A DNA stretch of 64,000 nucleotides from an uncultured Clostridia bacterium (lineage in GTDB: Bacteria; Bacillota; Clostridia; Christensenellales; UBA1242), in NCBI GenBank assembly GCA_934772445.1, contig CAKVMJ010000002.1, positions 1-64,000 of the forward strand. Direction: 5' to 3'. The translations under genes and the position numbers were made by a program. Each line of letters opens with the position of its first letter. Position 1 is the first letter of the stretch. Shown here one piece after another: positions 12,743-22,754 of this stretch. The notes below the pieces were generated by a model. It saw only the letters and a list, made by a program, of their open reading frames with translations, was not told the DNA's origin and made no database searches.

Positions 12743-14255
12743 TTCTTGATAATGATTTTACTTTTAATCTATTCTTAATCGTTTCTATAAAAGAATGGGT
12801 ATCTAGTATGTTAAATGTTGATAATAATATAAAAAATATGCCAACTGAAACTATAGATGTTATCGCTAAAGATATAAATAATGGTAAAAAATTATAAAGT
12901 ATATTAAATAAGTATTTTGTTAATAATGTGATAGGAATTGACAATAATAGTAGTATTATTGTCAATTTAATATAAGAATAAGACAAATTAGATTGTTTTG
13001 AAATTATTCTCATATTTAAAATCGTTGTAATGGTTGAAGATATTCCCATACCAATAACAATAGATGTTGCACCAATGTATTTAGGTAAGAACCAAACAGA
13101 AGCAAGTAAGAATATGCTAGCAAATAAGTAAATCCAAAATGATTTTTTCTCTTCTCCAATTGCATTTAAAACGCTTGTTGAGATTTGTGTAAAACACATT
13201 GGAATCATAAGCCAAGCCGACATACTAAGATAAATTCCAGCCTCGCTTGAATTAAATATAAACTTGCAGGCAGGCTCGCCTAAGGCGATAAATGGTGGAA
13301 TTAAAAGGAAGGTTAATATAAGTGAAAAATTTAAAGAACTCATCACTTCATTATTCATTCCATCATAATCTTTTTGTCTAAATGATAGAGCAGTTCTTGG
13401 AATAAGAGCAGTGGAGAACGCACCTATGATTGTTGATGGAATAGTTAAAAGGGGAAGGGTCATACCCATAATAATTCCTATTTGTGAAAGAGCATAATCG
13501 TTTGTAAATCCAGCACTAACAAGTCGAAGCGGAATTAAAATTGAAATTAATGGAACTATTAAACTTCCACCAATTCTTACAAAGGTTATAGGCAAACTGG
13601 ATTTAATTATGTTTGAAAAATATCCTTTAGGGTTTCCAATTTTACCACCAACTTTAAAGTAAACACAAACGCCAATGACAGTACTTAAAGCTCCGGCAAC
13701 GCCAAAACTAATACCAGCAGGAATAGGTGAGTTATCTGGGAATAAGAATATAATTAAAATCACGCATAAAACTATTCTTAGGATTTGTTCTATTAGTTCA
13801 ACTAATCCGATGTGGAGGTACTTCTCTTTTCCATAAAGGTAACCTCTAAATGATGTGTAGAAACCAGTTGATAAAATAGCAGGAATCATTGTTAGAAGAA
13901 TAATATAACTAGTTTCATCTGTAAAGAATAACCCAAATAAATTTTTAAATACCAAAACAAAAACTGTAAGAAGAATGCTTGCGGTCATATTGATAATAAA
14001 ACCAGCTGTTACAGTTCTGCCATTTTCTTTATTTCCGTTTGGATTAGTGGAAACTATTCTAGAGATTGTTAAGGGAGTACCGCTCGCTAAAAGAGTATTG
14101 AAAATACCAAAAACACTTAATGCAATTGTGTAGATTCCCAAAGTTGAATTTGTTAAGGTTCGAGATAGAAATATTCTATAAACAAAACTCAAGCATCTTG
14201 TTAATATGCTAAAAATAGATAATAAAGCAACTGCTTTGAATAAAGATTTGATAAT
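12723..14255 (-). CDS. SpoVB-like polysaccharide/lipid flippase (MATE/MOP family), ATT start
   Basis: A MOP-superfamily exporter of about 510 aa with some 14 hydrophobic segments, close to SpoVB, which is thought to flip lipid-linked precursors for the spore cortex. Family-like segments include FLSRTL, GIYTIALSVFGIF and SGTPLTISRIV. The first ATG/GTG/TTG in frame (TTG 14192) would cut off the first membrane helix. The frame continues upstream as IIKSLFKAVALLSIFSILTR, reaching ATT 14253-14255 (or ATC 14250-14252) exactly five (eight) bases after AAAAGGAG. A non-canonical ATT/ATC start is therefore the best reading. It follows the LysM gene by 11 bases. Confidence 0.8.
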   Translation of the reverse strand: MIKSLFKAVALLSIFSILTRCLSFVYRIFLSRTLTNSTLGIYTIALSVFGIFNTLLASGTPLTISRIVSTNPNGNKENGRTVTAGFIINMTASILLTVFVLVFKNLFGLFFTDETSYIILLTMIPAILSTGFYTSFRGYLYGKEKYLHIGLVELIEQILRIVLCVILIIFLFPDNSPIPAGISFGVAGALSTVIGVCVYFKVGGKIGNPKGYFSNIIKSSLPITFVRIGGSLIVPLISILIPLRLVSAGFTNDYALSQIGIIMGMTLPLLTIPSTIIGAFSTALIPRTALSFRQKDYDGMNNEVMSSLNFSLILTFLLIPPFIALGEPACKFIFNSSEAGIYLSMSAWLMIPMCFTQISTSVLNAIGEEKKSFWIYLFASIFLLASVWFLPKYIGATSIVIGMGISSTITTILNMRIISKQSNLSYSYIKLTIILLLLSIPITLLTKYLFNILYNFLPLFISLAITSIVSVGIFFILLSTFNILDTHSFIETIKNRLKVKSLSRKKNQRA

Positions 14256-14266
14256 CGTATCTCCTT

Positions 14267-14698
14267 TTAAATATATAGAATTTGTCCAATAAATAATTTA
14301 TTAGATTTAAGATTATTTCTTCTGATTATTTCATTAATATCTGTATAATACATAGAAGCAATGTCGTTTAAATTTTCTAAAGGTTTAACAATATGCCTTT
14401 TGCCATTAACTTTTGAAAGAATTACAATATCATTGCTTGAAATATTCTCGCTTGGTGAAATTTCATAACCTAGAGCCTGAAGTGATTCTATTGTTTCATT
14501 TTCTTTAAGCTTGTAAATTCTTGGAACAAAATAATTCTCAATTATCTGAAAATCATCATCGCCATCTTTTATAATTGCATAATCATAACCAAGCAATTTT
14601 TGATTGCTATTAAATTTTATATTGTCACTTTTTATATTGCATATCTTTGCCACTTTTTCTCTTGCTTCATTTTCTTTTAAAAGATAAACTTTTTGCAT
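14267..14698 (-). CDS. LysM-domain protein (143 aa)
   Basis: The C-terminal 45 residues form a LysM module (HIVKPLENLNDIASMYYTDI, then NEIIRRNNLKSNKLFIGQIL), which binds N-acetylglucosamine polymers. The upstream part contains a divergent second module, KVYLLKENEAREKVAKIC. ATG 14698 is chosen because AAAAGGA precedes it at eight bases; a longer frame to 14740 has no binding site. No signal peptide is seen, as in several spore coat and cortex LysM proteins. It is the first gene of an operon with the SpoVB-like flippase. Confidence 0.75.
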   Translation of the reverse strand: MQKVYLLKENEAREKVAKICNIKSDNIKFNSNQKLLGYDYAIIKDGDDDFQIIENYFVPRIYKLKENETIESLQALGYEISPSENISSNDIVILSKVNGKRHIVKPLENLNDIASMYYTDINEIIRRNNLKSNKLFIGQILYI

Positions 14699-14847
14699 AA
14701 ACTTTGTCCTTTTACTTATTTGTATGAAAATTCTTTTCAATATTATGTTTTAATTTGTGATTTTATAATTAATTTTCTTTTAAATAAGGATATAATGTGA
14801 TATAATATTAAATATATAAGATGTATAACCTAAAAGGATGAAATGTG

Positions 14848-15972
14848 ATGGTAGAAATTGTTGAGGTAAAAACAAAGAAACAAAGGAAAGCCTTTGTTAA
14901 TTTTCAAGTTGAATTGTATAAAGATAATAAATATTTCGTTCCGCCAATCTTGGCTGATGAAATGGGTATATTTAATAAAAAGAAAAATGCGAATTTTGAA
15001 GAATGTGATACTTGTTATTATTTAGCATATAAAGATGGGAAATTGGCTGGAAGAATTGCTGGTATTTTGCAAAAAGCTTGTAATAAAAAAATGAATCAAA
15101 AATATGTAAGATTTTCAAGAATCGATTTCATAAATGATTTAGAGGTTGCAAAAGCATTATTCAAAGCTGTTGAAGATTGGGCTAAGGCTCAAGGTATGGA
15201 ATATGTTCACGGTCCTCTTGGATTTAATGATCTTGAGAGAGAAGGTTTATTAATTGAAGGATTTGATGAATTATCTTGTTTTGAAGAAAATTATTCTTAT
15301 GATTATTATCCAAAATTGATAGAACAATGCGGTTATTCTAAAGATGTTGATTGGCTAGAATATAGAATAAAAGTTCCTAAAACTATTGATGAGAAGATTA
15401 CAAGAGTTAGTGGGAAAATCGCTCAAAGATATGGTTTTAAACTTGTTAATATTAAGAGTACTAGAGAAGTTGTTAATAAATATAGAGATCAAATTTTCAA
15501 ACTTTTAAATGAATGTTATAGTCCGCTTTATGGCGTTGTTCCAATCACTCCAAAACTAGAAAAACAATTAGTTAGTCAATTCAAACTTATAGTTGATAAA
15601 AAGTTTATTGCAATGGTTACAAATGATAAAGATGAGCTGATTGGTTTTGGTTTGGTTTTCCCAAGTATTGCTGAAGCAATGCAAGAAATGAAAGGTAAAT
15701 TGTTTACTCCAAAAATCTTTAAACTACTAAAAGCAGTTAAACATCCAAAGGTTGTTGACACAGTATTTATAGCAGTAAGACCAGATTATAGAGCAAAAGG
15801 TGTTCCTGCATTCATAATTAATGAAATACTTTCAAACTTAATTAAATTAGGTGTTGAAGAGGCTGAATCTTTGCTTCAATTAGAAACAAATGTAAATATC
15901 AAGAATGCGTTTGATGATTTTGATAGGCGTCAACATAAGAGAAGAAGATGCTATATTAAAAAGATTGATTAG
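14848..15972 (+). CDS. GNAT-family acetyltransferase-like protein
   Basis: About 374 aa, resembling the long conserved GNAT-fold hypothetical proteins. The region FVPPILADEM near the N-terminus, the substrate-binding-like HGPLGFNDLEREG and the C-terminal GNAT segment with VRPDYRAKGVPAFI (an R-x-x-G/A acyl-CoA loop variant) are typical. The substrate is unknown. ATG 14848 is preferred over GTG 14845 because AAAAGGA is nine bases upstream. Two TATAAT-like hexamers (14791, 14801) precede it. A terminator follows directly. Confidence 0.75.
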   Translation: MVEIVEVKTKKQRKAFVNFQVELYKDNKYFVPPILADEMGIFNKKKNANFEECDTCYYLAYKDGKLAGRIAGILQKACNKKMNQKYVRFSRIDFINDLEVAKALFKAVEDWAKAQGMEYVHGPLGFNDLEREGLLIEGFDELSCFEENYSYDYYPKLIEQCGYSKDVDWLEYRIKVPKTIDEKITRVSGKIAQRYGFKLVNIKSTREVVNKYRDQIFKLLNECYSPLYGVVPITPKLEKQLVSQFKLIVDKKFIAMVTNDKDELIGFGLVFPSIAEAMQEMKGKLFTPKIFKLLKAVKHPKVVDTVFIAVRPDYRAKGVPAFIINEILSNLIKLGVEEAESLLQLETNVNIKNAFDDFDRRQHKRRRCYIKKID

Positions 15973-16005
15973 ATAGGGAGAAATTAAATTTCTTCCTATT
16001 TTTTC
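15973..16005 (+). terminator. Intrinsic terminator
   Basis: ATAGGGAGAAA and TTTCTTCCTAT with a five-base loop and T run, directly after the acetyltransferase stop. Confidence 0.9.
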
Positions 16006-16058
16006 AACTTTTATAAAGTTAAAACATAAATATAAACATATAAAAATAGGAGAAATGT

Positions 16059-17336
16059 ATGGTTATTTATGTAATAGAAAAAGGTGATACAATTTTCAAT
16101 ATTGCCGAAAGATTTAATGCTTCACCTGAAAAGATTATAGAAGCAAATGGCTTAACAAACTTAGATAATTTAGTTGTTGGGCAATCAATAGTACTTCCAA
16201 TTAATGTTTATGCTTATGAAGTCCAAAAAGGGGATACTTTATATAGAATTTCGCAAAGATTTAACACTAGTATTGATGCAATTTTAAATGAAAACCCAGA
16301 TATAACTAATCCAGATATGCTTAGTATTGGTCAAATTGTGCTACTTCCAATTGGTATTCAACCGATTGGTAGAATGGAAGTAAATGGATATGTTTATCCC
16401 AATATTTCAAATTCAAATTTATCTAAAACTCTTCCAAATTTAACCTATATTAGTATTTTTAGCTATGATATAAATGCTGATGGTTCATTAAATACAATTA
16501 CAGATGAGAGAATTATTAACCAAGCAAAGCTATATGGCGTTGCACCAATGATGGTTATAACAAATTTTGATAACGAAGAGGGTAGGTTTTCAGGTGAACT
16601 AGCAAATCAAGTATTTACCAATGCAGATGCTAGAGCAGTTTTATTTGATAATGTTATTCAAACCGCACTCGCAAAGGGTTATAGGGGAATAAATGTTGAT
16701 TTTGAATATCTATTCCCAAGTGATAGAGAAAACTATGTTAATTTCTTAACCGAATTAAAACAACAAACTCAAGCTAACAATTTAGAATTATTTGTGGCTT
16801 TAGCACCAAAAATTAGCGGAGAACAACAAGGAACTTTATATGAGGCACACGATTACGAACAAATCGGTAAAATTGCAGATAGAATAATATTAATGACTTA
16901 TGAATGGGGTTATTTATATGGTGAACCTCAAGCAGTTTCTCCAATAAAACCAATTATGCAGGTTTTAGATTATGCCACAACTGTTATCGAACCAAGCAAA
17001 ATCCTAATGGGTGTTTCAAATTATGGCTATGATTGGAAATTGCCTTATGTTGAGGGTACGCCGGCAACGATATTATCTAATATGGAGGCGGTTGACTTAG
17101 CACGAACTAAAGGTTCGTTTATCGAATATGATGAGGTTAATCAAGCACCATTCTTTACATATAATACCACCGAAAATGAGCATATTGTTTGGTTTGATGA
17201 TGCAAGGAGTTATTTATCTAGGTTTAAATTAGTGGATAAATATAATCTGGCAGGCATTAGTTACTGGACTTTAAATAATTATTTCCCACCAATGTTCCAA
17301 GTTCAGAATGGTTTATATGAAACAATAAGAGTTTAG
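16059..17336 (+). CDS. LysM-GH18 spore peptidoglycan hydrolase (SleL/YaaH type)
   Basis: Two N-terminal LysM modules (residues 1-48, 50-98), then a GH18 barrel (about 110-425). The catalytic strand is GINVDFEY, a DxxDxE-derived motif with the acid glutamate in DFEY, followed by PSDRENYVNFL as in YaaH/SleL, N-acetylglucosaminidases acting on spore cortex fragments. There is no signal peptide, as expected for proteins made in the mother cell and deposited on the spore. AGGAGAAATGT precedes the ATG. It stands alone between two terminators/promoters. Confidence 0.9.
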   Translation: MVIYVIEKGDTIFNIAERFNASPEKIIEANGLTNLDNLVVGQSIVLPINVYAYEVQKGDTLYRISQRFNTSIDAILNENPDITNPDMLSIGQIVLLPIGIQPIGRMEVNGYVYPNISNSNLSKTLPNLTYISIFSYDINADGSLNTITDERIINQAKLYGVAPMMVITNFDNEEGRFSGELANQVFTNADARAVLFDNVIQTALAKGYRGINVDFEYLFPSDRENYVNFLTELKQQTQANNLELFVALAPKISGEQQGTLYEAHDYEQIGKIADRIILMTYEWGYLYGEPQAVSPIKPIMQVLDYATTVIEPSKILMGVSNYGYDWKLPYVEGTPATILSNMEAVDLARTKGSFIEYDEVNQAPFFTYNTTENEHIVWFDDARSYLSRFKLVDKYNLAGISYWTLNNYFPPMFQVQNGLYETIRV

Positions 17337-17371
17337 AAATGGCTTTATAAAGCCGTAAATCCTCAAAAAGT

Positions 17372-17400
17372 TTGACAAAAGGGTTGAAATGTGCTAAAAT
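17372..17400 (+). promoter_or_regulatory. Promoter of the ankyrin gene
   Basis: TTGACA (17372-17377), 17 bases and TAAAAT (17395-17400), 21 bases before ATG 17422. Confidence 0.8.
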
Positions 17401-17421
17401 ATTCGTGTGAGGTGCAAATAA

Positions 17422-18795
17422 ATGAATTTACACGAATATTTAAAAAACAAAATAAATAGTATGAAAGCAGGTACATATTTTGCTGATTACTACCAACAAG
17501 CTAGTGATACTTTATTTTTAAACTCATTAAAATATAGTTTTGAGAAGATTAAAAACACATCTGATGAAACTAGAGAATCTTTAAAACAAAATCACCAATT
17601 TGGTATTGAAGTGTTAACTCCTAGTGAGTTTGCAAATTTAACTTCTTCAAATGGTGTTTCGATGTTGCAATTAGCAAGTTCGAAATTAAATTCAGAAGCT
17701 GTTAAATTATTAATTGAAAATGGTGCTGATGTAAACTATAGAGCAGAGTTTGGTTTAACTAAAAACTATACTCCGCTTGCTTGGGCGTTAGGAAATAATG
17801 GCTCAATTGAAATATTAACAGAAGAAACAGCAGATGAATATAAATATGATTCATCATATAATGCAAAACCTAAAAGCTATGATTATAGTTTAGTTAATTT
17901 TGATGATTTTAAGAAAACTGTGGATGTATTGCTTGAAAATGGTGCGTTAGCATTAGGAAACGATAAAATGAATATAACGCAAAATCAGAAAGAGAAGAAC
18001 TCTGCAGAAAATGTTAATATGTTTTTATCACAAGTTTTAAATGGTCAACAAAGATTTTATTCAAGAGTTGATGAAAATGGTGAAAGAACTAACATACATA
18101 ATGTTGATAGAGCTGAAGTGGTTAGATATGTTATGTCAAAACCCGAACTTGCTAAGGATATTAGTCCAGCTATTATAAGTATTGCAAAGAGAAATGATAT
18201 TGATTCGTTTGTTGAGATAATGGAAACAATTGAAGAAACTGAAAGACCAGCATTACTTAATAAAGTTCACGAAGTTGAGGCGTACGAATTAGCTGAAACA
18301 TATCAAAAACTATATAAAGATGTTCAAATGGTAAAGAGTTTGGAAAGAACGATAACCGAGAATGGTGGCGATATAAAAAATCCTGTTAACGACTTCACGG
18401 GTATGGCATATAAAGAGTACCAACAAAAAATTGATGATTTAAGTGCTGAATATAATCAAATGAGTGAAGGGCATAGTGTTTTAACTCAATATGATTCAAA
18501 GGATACCTTTAATTTTAATTATCCGCCATATTATATGTTTAGATATGTTAATGATGGAGTTTGTGATTTAAACGATTATAAACAATGTGCCATTGATTAT
18601 TTCTTAGAAAATAATAATGATGCATATAAAACAATTGAAAGTTATGCTAACGATGTGAGAGTGGCAGTTCCAGCTTTCTCTAAAGAGGAAAATCTAGATG
18701 CTCTTGCAGATTATATCCAACCATTTAAAGAAACATTGAAAATAATCAATGAAAAGAATAATGAGTTTGAAGCAAATAAAGAACTAAAAATGTAA
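17422..18795 (+). CDS. Ankyrin-repeat protein
   Basis: A 457-aa soluble protein. Ankyrin-type repeats lie at about residues 70-185: GVSMLQLASSKLNSEAVKLL, then IENGADVNY, then TPLAWALGN and a third with VDVLLENGA. The remaining 270 residues are helical with no recognised domain. No secretion signal is seen, so it probably acts in the cytoplasm as a protein-binding scaffold; the partner is unknown. It has its own consensus promoter and a strong terminator, so it is a single-gene unit. Confidence 0.8.
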   Translation: MNLHEYLKNKINSMKAGTYFADYYQQASDTLFLNSLKYSFEKIKNTSDETRESLKQNHQFGIEVLTPSEFANLTSSNGVSMLQLASSKLNSEAVKLLIENGADVNYRAEFGLTKNYTPLAWALGNNGSIEILTEETADEYKYDSSYNAKPKSYDYSLVNFDDFKKTVDVLLENGALALGNDKMNITQNQKEKNSAENVNMFLSQVLNGQQRFYSRVDENGERTNIHNVDRAEVVRYVMSKPELAKDISPAIISIAKRNDIDSFVEIMETIEETERPALLNKVHEVEAYELAETYQKLYKDVQMVKSLERTITENGGDIKNPVNDFTGMAYKEYQQKIDDLSAEYNQMSEGHSVLTQYDSKDTFNFNYPPYYMFRYVNDGVCDLNDYKQCAIDYFLENNNDAYKTIESYANDVRVAVPAFSKEENLDALADYIQPFKETLKIINEKNNEFEANKELKM

Positions 18796-18798
18796 TAA

Positions 18799-18835
18799 AA
18801 AAAACATATTAGATTAATTTTCTAATATGTTTTTT
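18799..18835. terminator. Bidirectional terminator
   Basis: AAAAAACATATTAGA and TCTAATATGTTTTTT form a 15-bp perfect stem between two convergent genes. Confidence 0.92.
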
Positions 18836-18840
18836 CTGTG

Positions 18841-21800
18841 TTACTTATAATTATTTGTACTAGAAATTTCTTTAATTTCTTCATTTAGTTCGTTGATTTC
18901 ATTTTTAATTTCATCAACTCTAACTTTCTTGTAATCAAGTTCAAATTGAAGTTTGTTAATTTTCTTTTCAGTAGCAGCTTCAAGTTTTTCAATTTTTGCT
19001 TTAATTGCATTTTCTTGTTTTTCAATATCTGCAATCTTTTTATTGAATTCCTTATCTTCTGAAGATGTGGTTGCTCTTTTATCGATTGCTATTTTAGCAT
19101 TGTGTTCTTGAGTTATTTCATCATCTTGTTTATCTAATTCCTTTAATTGTTCTTTATAGCCTTGAACATCTGCATTTAATGAATTAGCAATTTCATCTAT
19201 TTGTTTATCTGTGTTTGCTTTTGCTTGATTATAAGTTTCTTCTTCTTTAGCCAAATCTGATTTTAATTCTTCAAGCATTTGCTTTCTAAGTTCGATTTGC
19301 TCTTTAGCACTTAAACCTTTCTCTAAAGTTTTTCTTCTATCATAAGATGAAGTATTTTTCTTTTTAGAACTTGGTTTTTTCCAGTTAATTTTTCTTACTG
19401 TAAATCCAACTAATGCGATGATAAGTGCAATAGCTGTGATTGAACTTGAGATAGCCATCCAAATGCTTCCTGAATTGATATGATTATCTGTGTGATCATT
19501 GTCGTTATCACTATTATCGTTATCATTATCATTGTTATTTTCTGTTGAAGATAATGAAATTTGTTTAACATTATCTGAAGAATCTGTTGCATTTGTGTAA
19601 TCTGTAGTGTAAGCTTCTTCATTTTCAAGTTCTGTTAATTCTAAGTTCTTGAAATCTGCAATAGCGGTTAGGGCAGTGGTATCACTTCCTAAACCAATAA
19701 CTAATCTAATATCAACTTCGCTTTCACCAGTTTTGATAAAGATATAATATTTTTTAAATCCGTTTGCTTCCACGATTTCGGTCATAGAATCTTCTTCTTT
19801 ATCAATTAAAACACCAAATCTTGCGCCACCTTCAATTCCATCTAAAATTGTAGTTTTAGCAAGAACAGTTATTTTATAAAAACTATTTGATGAAAGAGTA
19901 ATTTTGTTTGTTGAAGTTAAAGTTAATTTAATATCATCTAATGTTTCGATATTTAAGCCTTGTTCATTTTGTGAAATAATATAATCGTTAGTGTTGGCTG
20001 TAATATCCCAATTGTTGATATTCTTTAATAAATCTTTATTTAAGTCGATAGCATAAATATTATTCAATTTATCTTCTTCTAAAACTGTGCTAACTGTATC
20101 TAATTTAATAGCATCAAAGAAGATATAACCTCTAATGTTTTCAAAGTTTAATTCAACTTTGAATGAACCGCTATTTAAACCAGTTGAAATATATAATGAA
20201 TATTTTTCCCAATTTGAATTTGTGTTTATATCATTAAATTCATAAATAACTAAATCATCATTCAAAACTTTTAATGAAGCTTTAGCATTTGTTCCTTTAA
20301 CGGCATAAATTGAGTTTGTATAGAATGTTAGCAAGTAGTTTGAACTCTTTGAAAGTGAAAACTCATCAGATGTGTAAGTTACCTTATTTTGAGTGTTTTC
20401 AGAACCTATAGCTAAAACATAGTTTTGATTAATAGAATCATAGTTTGTGATGCTAGGGAAGGTTGGGTGATTAGCTTTAACAGCTTCAATATCGCCAGTA
20501 TTAACAACACCAGCAAAGAAATTTTCATAATCTTGATGCTCGTTTAAAGTCCAGTTTGATGGAGTTAGAGGGTATGTTAATTCATTACCTTCATAAGATG
20601 CAACATCAAAAGTATAGTTTGTAATTAAACCTGCAGTTGCATTTTTTAATAAATCCACAGCCACACAATTAGAACCCTTAGAACCAGTTGTGTAGTTAGA
20701 AGATGAGATTTGTTTTAAGTTAACATCATCAAAGAATACATAACCTTCGCTATTTAATTTTAATTGAAGAGCCACTTGAGTTTCTTCAAAATTTGCAGTG
20801 TGGATATAAATTGAATAATTTGTCCAACCATTTCTATAATTGTTATCAGCAGAAACAGTTGTTGAAACTTTTAGTGAACTAGCAATGCTAGAATCAGCCT
20901 TGCCTTTGTTATCAATTTTAACTAATTGAATAATACCACCATCGCCAATATTGCAATCACTCTTTGCCCAAACAGATAATAGATAATATCTATTTGCTTG
21001 TAAGGTTAGGGTAGAACTTTGTACGCCAATTTCTCTAGCACCATTTTCGCTATAAATAAATAATGCTTTATTGTTGCTTTTTGAGTTATTTGATTTTGGA
21101 TTTTCAATATCATTATGAGCAAAACTTGAGAAAGAGATTTGCTTAATTGCATCATTACTTGCAATTGTTCCTAATGATGTCCAACCGGTAATCTCATTTA
21201 TTAAACCATTTTCAAAACCGTTATTTTCAACAGAAGTTAGTTCTTGATAATCTGTTAATGAAATTAAAGATTTTTTACTATCATCTGCATCTTCATAAGC
21301 AGTTTTGAATGAGCTTTCTGTATAACGAGCCACTTTAACATCGTTGAAGAATACAGCACCTCTGCAAACATCTGATTTATTTTCGCCACCAACCCAAAGT
21401 TGAAGTTCTAAGCTTTCATTAGTATAAGGGCTAGTTTCAATAAAGAATGTTCTATTATCCCAAGCATTATTTGTGGTTAAAGTTTCAAATTTATTTTCTG
21501 TTTTGATTTCACTATTTGAAAGATTTTTTAAATAGATGCTCGCAAAACTATCACTATCGCCATAAGAACTTGAAGCTTTTGTGGTTTTATAGGTAATTGT
21601 GATGGAATAATAAGAATTTGATTCTAAAGTGAATTTAGATGAGGTTTTATAACCAAGCCTTCCAAGACCATCGAATGAATTTAACATAAGATATGTTTCT
21701 TCTTCATCTTCCATATAAGCGCTTGGAGCTTCGATTAATTTAAACCTATTCCATAATGTTTTACCATCATCAGCATCTTCTGCTTTTTGCATAGAAGTTC

Positions 21801-22050
21801 TCTTAACTGAACCAGATTTATATAATGAACTATTATATCCATCATAAGAGATGCTAGACCAACCTGTTAGGGAAGCTATAGAATCTGATTCACTAGATTG
21901 TTTGAATGTGTTATTAGTGATAGGATTTGTAAAAACTTCTTTAGCAAAAACTAAATTGGCATTAGCAAAAACTAAAGAGCATAAAACACCAACGATTAAT
22001 AACATACTCATAACTATTAAACTGAATTTGTTTTTTTTGCCTGATTTCAT
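18841..22050 (-). CDS. Giant membrane-anchored surface protein with beta-sandwich repeats and cytoplasmic coiled coil
   Basis: About 1069 aa. ATG 22050 has AAAAGGCGG upstream; it is followed by MKSGKKNKFSLIVMSMLL, a signal peptide ending near residue 38. The body holds four similar units resembling carbohydrate-binding jelly rolls, each with a YY/F-x-(L/I)-(T/S)-(V/I/F) strand and a closing F(F/I)D(D/A)(V/I)KL-like strand (for example GYVFFDDVNLK). An Asn/Asp-rich linker precedes a membrane helix at about 860-885. The last 180 residues are a charged coiled coil predicted inside the cell. Ligand and partner are unknown; it may link wall glycans to a cytoplasmic structure. Confidence 0.8.
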   Translation of the reverse strand: MKSGKKNKFSLIVMSMLLIVGVLCSLVFANANLVFAKEVFTNPITNNTFKQSSESDSIASLTGWSSISYDGYNSSLYKSGSVKRTSMQKAEDADDGKTLWNRFKLIEAPSAYMEDEEETYLMLNSFDGLGRLGYKTSSKFTLESNSYYSITITYKTTKASSSYGDSDSFASIYLKNLSNSEIKTENKFETLTTNNAWDNRTFFIETSPYTNESLELQLWVGGENKSDVCRGAVFFNDVKVARYTESSFKTAYEDADDSKKSLISLTDYQELTSVENNGFENGLINEITGWTSLGTIASNDAIKQISFSSFAHNDIENPKSNNSKSNNKALFIYSENGAREIGVQSSTLTLQANRYYLLSVWAKSDCNIGDGGIIQLVKIDNKGKADSSIASSLKVSTTVSADNNYRNGWTNYSIYIHTANFEETQVALQLKLNSEGYVFFDDVNLKQISSSNYTTGSKGSNCVAVDLLKNATAGLITNYTFDVASYEGNELTYPLTPSNWTLNEHQDYENFFAGVVNTGDIEAVKANHPTFPSITNYDSINQNYVLAIGSENTQNKVTYTSDEFSLSKSSNYLLTFYTNSIYAVKGTNAKASLKVLNDDLVIYEFNDINTNSNWEKYSLYISTGLNSGSFKVELNFENIRGYIFFDAIKLDTVSTVLEEDKLNNIYAIDLNKDLLKNINNWDITANTNDYIISQNEQGLNIETLDDIKLTLTSTNKITLSSNSFYKITVLAKTTILDGIEGGARFGVLIDKEEDSMTEIVEANGFKKYYIFIKTGESEVDIRLVIGLGSDTTALTAIADFKNLELTELENEEAYTTDYTNATDSSDNVKQISLSSTENNNDNDNDNSDNDNDHTDNHINSGSIWMAISSSITAIALIIALVGFTVRKINWKKPSSKKKNTSSYDRRKTLEKGLSAKEQIELRKQMLEELKSDLAKEEETYNQAKANTDKQIDEIANSLNADVQGYKEQLKELDKQDDEITQEHNAKIAIDKRATTSSEDKEFNKKIADIEKQENAIKAKIEKLEAATEKKINKLQFELDYKKVRVDEIKNEINELNEEIKEISSTNNYK

Positions 22051-22313
22051 AAGTATCCGCCTTTTAAAATATAAGTAATTTCCTAGTTGCAAATAAAGTT
22101 ATAATATAATATCTAATAGAGTTTATAATATAATTTACATACAAATTGATTATAACTTAATTCAAATAATTATTCAACTAAAATAATGTAGATTTATTCT
22201 TTTTTTTTCGTTATTATTTGAAATTTTGCGTTCAAATACCCATTTGGAAAATTTTTCCAATTTTATTTTGTTTAAATTTTTATTTTTTATTCATAATTGC
22301 GAATACTATTATT

Positions 22314-22754
22314 ATGAAAATTTTAGATTATAATTTTGAAGTTCGATGTAATGGCTATACTAAGTTCTTTTCTAAGAAACAAGAAAAAAGCCAACCTAAA
22401 AAAGTTTGGCTTGCGCTTATATGCGGAGTTTTTATTGGATTTATAAATGGATTCTTTGGTGGAGGGGGAGGTATGATATGCGTACCTGTTTTAACATCTA
22501 TCTTAAAACTTCCAGAAAAGGTGGCTCATGCAACCACTATTTTAATAATCCTACCAATGTGTGTTACTAGTCTAATAATATACTTTTTAAATTCCGAATT
22601 AAATTTAGCACTCTCTTGGCCAATCTTAGTTGGATTTGTGGTGGGTGGTGTTATAGGTGCAATAATACTTAAAAAAATTAATAATGATATTTTAAAGTTA
22701 ATTTTCGATTTTATCATCTTGAGTGCTGGTATTCTTAGTTTGATTAAGTTTTGA
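22314..22754 (+). CDS. Half-size TauE/SafE family permease, unit 1
   Basis: About 146 aa with four hydrophobic segments. The signature GFINGFFGGGGGMICVPVL is the glycine-rich helix of the TauE/SafE (sulfite/organosulfonate exporter) repeat. Full-length members have two such repeats and about 250 aa, so this is one repeat. ATG 22314 begins MKILDYNFEVRCNGY; the frame opens further upstream (22218), and neither start has a good binding site. The last 57 bases overlap the convergent unit 2, supporting a split transporter built from two separate chains. Confidence 0.8.
   Translation: MKILDYNFEVRCNGYTKFFSKKQEKSQPKKVWLALICGVFIGFINGFFGGGGGMICVPVLTSILKLPEKVAHATTILIILPMCVTSLIIYFLNSELNLALSWPILVGFVVGGVIGAIILKKINNDILKLIFDFIILSAGILSLIKF

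Noticed and set aside
22218..22313. N-terminal extension of the TauE/SafE half gene
   Set aside because: The extra hydrophobic segment has no binding site, and the signature repeat is complete without it; ATG 22314 is kept with some doubt.
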